DNA of 19,048 nucleotides, from assembly GCA_019115425.1 (NCBI GenBank), contig DXDO01000134.1, forward strand, positions 1 through 19,048. The letters run 5' to 3'. Each line of letters starts with the position of its first letter. Positions within the stretch are counted from its first letter, which is position 1. The position numbers and the translations under genes were made by a program. A model generated the notes under the pieces. That model worked only from the letters and a program-made list of their open reading frames with translations. It did not search any database and was not told the DNA's origin. Shown in pieces: positions 13,688 through 19,048 of the stretch. The stretch is from Candidatus Agathobaculum merdigallinarum (GTDB lineage Bacteria; Bacillota; Clostridia; Oscillospirales; Butyricicoccaceae).

Positions 13688-14477
13688 AAAGAGACTGGAC
13701 GTACTGCTGTTTGAAAAAGGGCTTTGCCCCTCGCGTGAACGCGCAAAAACCGCAATTATGGAGGGCATCGTCTATATTGCGGGGCAGAAGGCGGGAAAAG
13801 CGGGCGACATGGTGGATGAAAACGCGCCCCTTGAGGTGCGCGGCAACGAGAACGCCTTTGTGTCCCGCGGCGGCAAAAAAATTGAGAAAGCGCTCGACTA
13901 TTTTGCGATCGACCCCGCAGGGTTGACCGTGATGGATGTCGGCGCGTCCACCGGCGGCTTTACCGACTGCCTGCTGCGCCGCGGCGCTGCCAAGGTGTAT
14001 TCGATCGACGTGGGCTACGGCCAGCTGGCGTGGAGCCTGCGGCAGGACCCGCGCGTCAAATGTATGGAGCGCACCAATATCCGCTATGTCACGCCCGAAA
14101 TGCTCGAGGAAACGCCCTCGCTGTGTGTGATCGACGTATCGTTTATCTCTCTTCGGCTGGTTTTGCCGGTCGTGTCCGGCCTGCTGACAGAGGACGGCCG
14201 CGTGGCCTGCCTGATCAAGCCGCAGTTTGAAGCGGGCAAGGGTAAGGTCGGCAAAAAAGGCGTGGTGCGCGAGCCGGAGATCCACCTCGAGGTATTGGAG
14301 CGTTTCGCGGAGAACGCACACGAAGCAGGCTTCATCGTACAGGACATCACCTTTTCGCCCATCAAGGGGCCGGAGGGCAATATTGAATTTTTGGGCTATC
14401 TGGCAAAGCAGGGCGAGGACCGTGTGCCGGATCTGCAGGACATTGTGCGTCAGGCGCACGCAGAGTTGGACGGCTGA
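13680..14477 (+). CDS. tlyA: TlyA family 16S/23S rRNA 2'-O-methyltransferase
   Basis: The product (265 residues) methylates ribose 2'-hydroxyls of cytidines in rRNA, as shown for mycobacterial TlyA; the name hemolysin is historical. An S4 RNA-binding domain covers about residues 3-60 (KRLDVLLFEKGLCPSRERAK, then GKAGDMVDENAPLEV), followed by an FtsJ-type methyltransferase with the SAM motif MDVGASTGGFTDCLL (85-99), VIDVSFISLR and LIKPQFEAG. The start is TTG at 13680, nine bases after AAAGG, inside the end of dxs, so translation is coupled. nadK follows after 6 bases. This dxs-tlyA-nadK-argR-recN order is common in Clostridia and Bacilli. Confidence 0.93.
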   Translation: MAKKRLDVLLFEKGLCPSRERAKTAIMEGIVYIAGQKAGKAGDMVDENAPLEVRGNENAFVSRGGKKIEKALDYFAIDPAGLTVMDVGASTGGFTDCLLRRGAAKVYSIDVGYGQLAWSLRQDPRVKCMERTNIRYVTPEMLEETPSLCVIDVSFISLRLVLPVVSGLLTEDGRVACLIKPQFEAGKGKVGKKGVVREPEIHLEVLERFAENAHEAGFIVQDITFSPIKGPEGNIEFLGYLAKQGEDRVPDLQDIVRQAHAELDG

Positions 14478-14483
14478 TATTTT

Positions 14484-15338
14484 ATGTTTATGAAGAACTT
14501 TTTCATCTATCCCAATACGCGCAAGGATGGTGCGCTCGCCTTGCTGCCGCAGGTTTGCGGACAGCTGAGACGGGAGGGCGTCCGCCTGATGCTGCCCATG
14601 CAGCTGCGTGCTGCGGCGCCTGATATTCAGGGCGCGGACTATATGGAGACCGATGCGGCCATTCAGTTTGCCAATGCGGCAATCGTGCTTGGCGGAGACG
14701 GCACGATGCTGCGCATCGCGCGAACAGCCGCACGGAATAACGTACCGCTGCTCGGTGTCAACGTCGGCCATGTCGGCTTTATGACCGAGCTGGAGCCGGG
14801 CGAACTGGGAGAGATGGAAAAGCTCTTTACAGGAGAGTATTCGACCGACAGCCGTATGATGCTGCATGTATCGGTCATTCGCGATCAGCGCGTGGTTTAC
14901 GAAAACGATGCGCTCAACGATGTTGTGATCGCCAAGGGCACCGCGTTTCGTGTCGTGCGCGTGAGCATCTCGGCGGACGACGAGGAGGTCACCCGCTTTA
15001 ACGGAGACGGTGTGATCGTCGCCACGCCGACCGGTTCGACCGCTTACGGGCTGTCCGCGGGTGGTCCGGTGATCGAGCCTTCGGCGGAAAACATGGCGGT
15101 CATCCCGATCTGCGCGCACGCGCTGGCGGCCAAGTCCTTTGTCTTTGCCCCTGAGCGCCGCATTATGTTGGCGGCGGCCTGCGAGGGCGGCAGCGAGGTG
15201 TTTATCAGCACCGACGGCGGACAGGGGTTTGCTGTCAGGCCGGATGACCGCGTGGTGATTGCGCGGTCCCCGCTGCGCACACGTCTGGTGCGTCTCAAGG
15301 GAATCAGCTTTTACAAGATCTTGCAGCAGAAGCTATAA
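14484..15338 (+). CDS. nadK: NAD kinase
   Basis: NAD kinase makes NADP from NAD with ATP or polyphosphate. The 284-residue product has the diagnostic GGDGT (70-74) in AIVLGGDGTMLRIAR, LGVNVGHVGFMTE, the NDVVIAKG substrate loop, and TPTGSTAYGLSAGGP. Two ATGs in frame, 14484 and 14490, are possible; MKNFFIYPN from the second looks like the family start, and neither has a strong ribosome binding site, which suggests translational coupling to tlyA 6 bases upstream. argR begins 17 bases after its stop. Confidence 0.95.
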   Translation: MFMKNFFIYPNTRKDGALALLPQVCGQLRREGVRLMLPMQLRAAAPDIQGADYMETDAAIQFANAAIVLGGDGTMLRIARTAARNNVPLLGVNVGHVGFMTELEPGELGEMEKLFTGEYSTDSRMMLHVSVIRDQRVVYENDALNDVVIAKGTAFRVVRVSISADDEEVTRFNGDGVIVATPTGSTAYGLSAGGPVIEPSAENMAVIPICAHALAAKSFVFAPERRIMLAAACEGGSEVFISTDGGQGFAVRPDDRVVIARSPLRTRLVRLKGISFYKILQQKL

Positions 15339-15355
15339 GCGGGGAGGCGCGGATA

Positions 15356-15811
15356 ATGAAATTCCAAAGACAGGCAAAAATCCTCGATCTGATCGATCGG
15401 TTTGAGATTGAAACCCAGGAGGAACTGACCGACCATCTGCGTGCGCTGGGCTATAACACCACGCAGGCGACGGTCTCGCGCGATATCAAGGAGCTGCGGC
15501 TGATCAAGGCGCTTTCTGCGGAAACCGGAAAATATAAGTATACGGTGGCCGCGGCCGGCGCGGCGGACAGCTTTACGACCCGCTTGCGCAACATTTTTCG
15601 CGAATGTGTGACCGAAATCGACGCGGCGCAGAACATGGTGGTGATTAAAACGCTGCCCGGACTGGGACAGGCGGCGGCGATGGCGATCGACGCGATGCGG
15701 GCATCCGATGTGGTCGGTACGCTGGGCGGCGACGATACGGTGTTCGCTGTCATGCGCGACAACGAAAGCGCGGCGCGCTTCTGCGAACAAGCGCAGGATA
15801 TTTTGAAATAA
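15356..15811 (+). CDS. argR: arginine repressor ArgR/AhrC
   Basis: ArgR is a hexameric, arginine-responsive DNA-binding regulator of arginine synthesis and breakdown. The 151 residues divide into an N-terminal winged helix (RQAKILDLIDRFEIETQEEL, and the recognition helix TQATVSRDIKELRLIK) and a C-terminal arginine-binding oligomer domain with GTLGGDDTVFAVMRD. The ATG at 15356 is 8 bases after GGGGAGG (15341-15347). The gene sits between nadK and recN as in B. subtilis (ahrC-recN), a position conserved across Firmicutes. I saw no ARG box inside this window. Confidence 0.95.
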   Translation: MKFQRQAKILDLIDRFEIETQEELTDHLRALGYNTTQATVSRDIKELRLIKALSAETGKYKYTVAAAGAADSFTTRLRNIFRECVTEIDAAQNMVVIKTLPGLGQAAAMAIDAMRASDVVGTLGGDDTVFAVMRDNESAARFCEQAQDILK

Positions 15812-15829
15812 GCAGGGGAGGGCGCGGCA

Positions 15830-17518
15830 ATGCTGCATTTGCTCCACATTGAAAATATAGCGGTGATCGAACGGGCTGATATCGAGCTGGAAGACGGTTT
15901 GACCGTGCTTTCGGGCGAGACGGGCGCGGGCAAATCGATTGTGATCGATTCGATCGGTGCAGTGCTGGGCAGACGCGTCAGCCGGGATCTGGTGCGCGCG
16001 GGCGCGCAGAAAGGCTTTGTCAGCGCAGTGTTCAGCGGCTTGTCGCCCGCACTCGCGGCGCTGCTCGACGAGTTGGCGCTTACAGGCGATGAGATGGACA
16101 CGCTGCACATCCAGCGGCAGATCACGGCGGACGGTAAGAGCACCTGCAGGGTGAACATGAAGCCGGTTGCGGCGTCTGTGCTGCGGCAGCTGGCACCCTA
16201 TCTGATCGATATCCATGGCCAGAACGACGGCCAGAAACTGCTCGACGAGCAGCATCATATCGATTATCTGGACGGCTATGCGGATATCGGGGCCCTGCTC
16301 GCGGAATACCGGCCGAAATATCAGGCGTTGCTGACGCTGCGGCGTGAGATCACCGCATTGGAGACCGGCGAACAGGAACGTTTGCAGCGCATCGATATGC
16401 TCGCCTTCCACAAGGAGGAGATTGAGCAGGCTGCCCTCCAGCCGGATGAGGACGAGATCCTTGCCCAGCGCAAGGCGTATTTTGACCATGCGGGCAAGAT
16501 TGCGGGCGCGCTCAGCGAGGCGAGGCTCGCGCTTTCCGGAGATGACGAGATCGGCGGCGCGTGTGCGCTGCTCGATCAGGCGGCGGACGCACTGGCGGGC
16601 CTGCGCGAGGTGTCGGACGCATTTGACGGGCTGGCCGAGCAGGCTGAGGAAGTGCGGCTGCTGGCCGCTGATCTGCGGGACGGTGTTGCCGGCCGCGGCG
16701 ACAATTTGGATTTTTCGCCTGCCGAGCGCGAGCAGGTCGAGCAGCGGCTGGATCTGCTTTACCGGCTCAAGCAGAAGTATGGTGGAACGGTCGCGGAGAT
16801 CATGGCGTATCACGACAAGATTGCGGCTGAACTGGAATCCCTGCAGGATTCGGACAACCGCCGTGACGAGCTGCGCGGGCAATACCGGATGCAGCTGGCC
16901 GAAGCAAAAGCGCTTGCCGCGAAAATCACCGAAGCGCGCCGCGCAGCGGCAAAACGCCTGGAAGCCGAGATCGTCCGCGAACTGTCGGAGCTGGATATGG
17001 AAAAGGTGAAGATGCGTATCGCGGTTCATACAGGCGTCAAACTTTCCGCGCATGGGTTCGATACCGTGACGTTTGAAATTTCGGTAAACCCCGGCGAGCC
17101 GGAAAAACCGCTCTCCAAGGTTGCATCGGGCGGCGAGCTGAGCCGCATTATGTTGGCGCTCAAAAATGTCTTGACGGCAGGGGAGGACGTTGGCATGCTG
17201 ATCTTTGATGAGATCGATACCGGCGTTTCCGGCCATGCGGCCCAGCAAATCGGGCGGAAGCTGTCTGCGATCGCAAAGAAAAAGCAGACGCTGTGCGTGA
17301 CTCATCTGCCGCAGATCGCAGCTATGGGCGACCATCATTTGCTGATTGCCAAGTCGGTGCGCGATGGACGCAGCTATACCGATGTCAGCCCGATGGACCG
17401 GTCGCACCGTGTGGACGAGATCGCGCGGCTGCTGTCCGGCGAGCAGATCTCCGAGGCAGCGCGCCGCAATGCGGAGGAGCTGCTGAGCGCTGCGGGGCAG
17501 GGAGGTCGAACGCTGTGA
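15830..17518 (+). CDS. recN: DNA repair protein RecN
   Basis: RecN is an SMC-like ATPase that helps organise broken DNA ends in double-strand break repair. The 562-residue length is normal. It begins with MLHLLHIENIAVIERADIEL and the Walker A motif GETGAGKS (29-36), a central coiled coil of about residues 160-380, then the signature ASGGELSRIMLALK, the Walker B MLIFDEIDTGVSG, and CVTHLPQIAAMGDHH. The ATG at 15830 follows AGGGGAGGG (15814-15822). It is the last gene of the long operon and is followed by a 13-codon frame that overlaps its stop, with no clear terminator before tyrS. Confidence 0.96.
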   Translation: MLHLLHIENIAVIERADIELEDGLTVLSGETGAGKSIVIDSIGAVLGRRVSRDLVRAGAQKGFVSAVFSGLSPALAALLDELALTGDEMDTLHIQRQITADGKSTCRVNMKPVAASVLRQLAPYLIDIHGQNDGQKLLDEQHHIDYLDGYADIGALLAEYRPKYQALLTLRREITALETGEQERLQRIDMLAFHKEEIEQAALQPDEDEILAQRKAYFDHAGKIAGALSEARLALSGDDEIGGACALLDQAADALAGLREVSDAFDGLAEQAEEVRLLAADLRDGVAGRGDNLDFSPAEREQVEQRLDLLYRLKQKYGGTVAEIMAYHDKIAAELESLQDSDNRRDELRGQYRMQLAEAKALAAKITEARRAAAKRLEAEIVRELSELDMEKVKMRIAVHTGVKLSAHGFDTVTFEISVNPGEPEKPLSKVASGGELSRIMLALKNVLTAGEDVGMLIFDEIDTGVSGHAAQQIGRKLSAIAKKKQTLCVTHLPQIAAMGDHHLLIAKSVRDGRSYTDVSPMDRSHRVDEIARLLSGEQISEAARRNAEELLSAAGQGGRTL

Positions 17519-17556
17519 TTATCATTGATGAGCGGCGCAAGGAGCGCGCCCCGTAA
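17515..17556 (+). other. 13-codon micro-frame coupled to the recN stop
   Basis: GTG at 17515 shares GTGA with the recN stop and reads MIIIDERRKERAP before TAA. Coupled starts of this kind are used elsewhere in the operon, so it may be translated, or it may be the beginning of a gene lost by deletion. The following 60 bases to tyrS are AT-rich without an open continuation. No known function. Confidence 0.25.
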
Positions 17557-17616
17557 CCGGATTTATGATAATAAAACACTTTTGAAAATAAATTTAATAA
17601 TCGGGAGATTGTATCA

Positions 17617-18840
17617 ATGACACTTTACGAGGAACTCAAAGCGCGCGGGCTGATCGCGCAGGTGACCAATGAGCCGGAGATCAGCGAAATGATCAATAAC
17701 GGCAAGGCGACCTTCTACATCGGCTTCGATCCTACGGCGGACAGCCTGCATGTGGGCCATTTTATGGCGCTGTGCCTGATGAAGCGCTTACAGATGGCGG
17801 GCAACCGTCCGATCGCGCTGATCGGCGGCGGCACAGGCATGATCGGCGACCCTTCCGGTCGTACGGATATGCGCTCGATGATGACGGTTGAGACCATCCA
17901 GCACAACTGCGACTGTTTCAAAAAGCAGATGGAGCGCTTCATCGAATTCGGCGAAGGCAAGGCGATGATGCTCAATAACGCGGACTGGCTGATGAAGCTG
18001 AATTATATTGAGCTGCTGCGCGAGGTCGGCGCATGCTTCTCGGTCAACAACATGCTGCGCGCGGAGTGTTACAAGCAGCGCATGGAAAAGGGACTCAGCT
18101 TTCTGGAGTTCAACTACATGATCATGCAGTCCTACGACTTCTACTACCTGTTCCAGAACTACGGCTGCAACATGCAGTTCGGCGGCAACGACCAGTGGAG
18201 CAACATGCTGGGCGGCACCGAGCTGATCCGCCGCAAGCTGGGCAAGGATGCGCACGCCATGACCATTACGCTGCTGCTCAACTCCGAGGGCAAGAAGATG
18301 GGCAAAACCGCGGCGGGCGCGGTGTGGCTCGACCCGAACAAGACCTCGCCCTACGATTTCTTCCAGTACTGGCGCAATGTGGACGATGCGGATGTGCTTA
18401 AGTGCATCCGTATGCTGACCTTCCTGCCGCTCGAGCAGATCGAGGAAATGGACAAGTGGGAGGGCGCGCAGCTCAACAAGGCCAAGGAGATCCTTGCCTA
18501 CGAGCTGACCGAGCTGGTGCACGGCAAGGAAGAGGCCGACAAGGCGATGGCAGCTGCGAAGGATATCTTCATGGGCGCGGGTGCAAGCGAGAATATGCCG
18601 ACCACCACGCTTTCGGACGAGGACTTCACGGATGGCCAGATCGGCGTGCTGACCCTGCTGGTCAAGTGCGGCCTGGCGGCGTCCAACGGCGAGGCGCGCA
18701 AGCTCGTGCAGGGCGGCGGCGTATCGCTGAACGGCGAAAAGGTCGCGGACTTCAAGCAGATGCTGGACAAGGACTTCTTTAAAGAAGAGTGCATCATCAA
18801 AAAGGGCAAAAAGACCTTCCACAAGGCCGTTATCGGTTAA
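17617..18840 (+). CDS. tyrS: tyrosyl-tRNA synthetase
   Basis: The enzyme charges tRNA-Tyr with tyrosine. The 407-residue product shows the class I HIGH-type motif HVGH (45-48) in DPTADSLHVGHF, GGTGMIGDPSGR, the tyrosine/AMP-site segment FGGNDQWSNMLGG, and the second signature as KMGKT (227-231) in place of KMSKS. The C-terminal S4-like RNA-binding domain (about 335-407) contains GEARKLVQGGGVSLNGEKV. The ATG at 17617 follows CGGGAG (17602-17607) by 9 bases. Only about 100 bases lie between recN and this gene, too few for a tyrosine T-box leader, and none is visible. A strong terminator follows. Confidence 0.97.
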   Translation: MTLYEELKARGLIAQVTNEPEISEMINNGKATFYIGFDPTADSLHVGHFMALCLMKRLQMAGNRPIALIGGGTGMIGDPSGRTDMRSMMTVETIQHNCDCFKKQMERFIEFGEGKAMMLNNADWLMKLNYIELLREVGACFSVNNMLRAECYKQRMEKGLSFLEFNYMIMQSYDFYYLFQNYGCNMQFGGNDQWSNMLGGTELIRRKLGKDAHAMTITLLLNSEGKKMGKTAAGAVWLDPNKTSPYDFFQYWRNVDDADVLKCIRMLTFLPLEQIEEMDKWEGAQLNKAKEILAYELTELVHGKEEADKAMAAAKDIFMGAGASENMPTTTLSDEDFTDGQIGVLTLLVKCGLAASNGEARKLVQGGGVSLNGEKVADFKQMLDKDFFKEECIIKKGKKTFHKAVIG

Positions 18841-18860
18841 AAACAAACATTCGGTTTGAG

Positions 18861-18891
18861 GCGCCGCGGCAGTTTTGCTGCGGCGCTTTTT
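18861..18891 (+). terminator. tyrS rho-independent terminator
   Basis: An 11-bp GC-rich stem (18861-18871 with 18876-18886, one G-U) around GTTT is followed by TTTTTA. Confidence 0.9.
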
Positions 18892-18959
18892 AACAGCGTC
18901 GATCGACTTTCGCAGGCAAAGCGACTGTATATGAAGGAGTTCGCTGCGGAACAACTTTA

Positions 18960-18987
18960 TTGACAAAAAATCCGAATGTGCTATAAT
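18960..18987 (+). promoter_or_regulatory. near-consensus sigma-A promoter for a unit beyond the right edge
   Basis: TTGACA (18960-18965) and TATAAT (18982-18987) are both perfect and 16 bases apart, with TGC before the -10 box. The leader that follows contains an AATCATT/AATGATT hairpin (19010-19016/19024-19030); no start codon or gene can be assigned before the window ends. Confidence 0.75.
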
Positions 18988-19048
18988 AAAAGCGCTTGCT
19001 CGGAGGGCGAATCATTCATCAGAAATGATTGGCTGGATAAGGCACAGG

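Noticed and set aside
13650..15119. 489-codon open frame antisense to tlyA and nadK
   Set aside because: Shadow of two motif-bearing genes; no ribosome binding site or recognisable domain.
15311..17407. 698-codon open frame antisense to recN, argR and the end of nadK
   Set aside because: It crosses three well-recognised genes on the opposite strand and has the Arg/Gln/His-rich composition of a shadow frame.
17519..17616. Tyrosine T-box leader upstream of tyrS
   Set aside because: The gap is only about 100 bases and contains no long stem, T-box sequence or terminator hairpin.

Overview
The window looks like chromosomal DNA of a fairly GC-rich clostridial Firmicute. The gene order asp23-nusB-xseA-xseB-ispA-dxs-tlyA-nadK-argR-recN, the YlmC/YmxH-type sporulation protein and the clostridial-type SLH protein point to Clostridia. 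An Oscillospirales/Butyricicoccus-Agathobaculum-like organism is my inference from gene style only.

Left part (1-1983): the degraded 3' end of a DUF4143-type AAA ATPase gene (in-frame stop, frameshift, run of 10 C), a strong terminator, a long non-coding leader with several hairpins, and a secreted protein with three SLH repeats. About 380 bases of non-coding DNA with three large inverted repeats follow.

Middle left (1984-5913): threonine ammonia-lyase (minus strand) is divergent from a DivIVA-like coiled-coil gene. A 3.4-copy 11-bp tandem repeat lies between the two promoters. Next come a class I fumarase beta subunit without its alpha partner, a membrane-anchored polysaccharide deacetylase whose ribosome binding site lies inside a terminator-like hairpin, and a small PRC-barrel protein.

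Main operon (about 5970-17518, all plus strand): asp23-family gene, terminator, nusB, a TsaD/Kae1-like paralogue, xseA, xseB, ispA, a roughly 660-nt structured non-coding RNA, a membrane protein, dxs, tlyA, nadK, argR, recN. Genes mostly overlap or abut, with start codons coupled to the preceding stops. The key element is the non-coding stretch 10410-11196. From its position between ispA and a small multi-pass membrane protein followed by dxs, its size, its own promoter and its extensive pairing (including a helix joining its two ends), I identify it as OLE RNA. The membrane protein is then its partner OapA. OLE-OapA is a membrane ribonucleoprotein known from Gram-positive anaerobes and extremophiles; here it sits among isoprenoid-precursor (ispA, dxs) and DNA-repair (xseAB, recN) genes.

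Right end (17519-19048): tyrS (tyrosyl-tRNA synthetase) with a strong terminator, then a consensus-like promoter for a transcription unit that continues beyond the window. I found no CRISPR array, tRNA, rRNA or intact mobile element.
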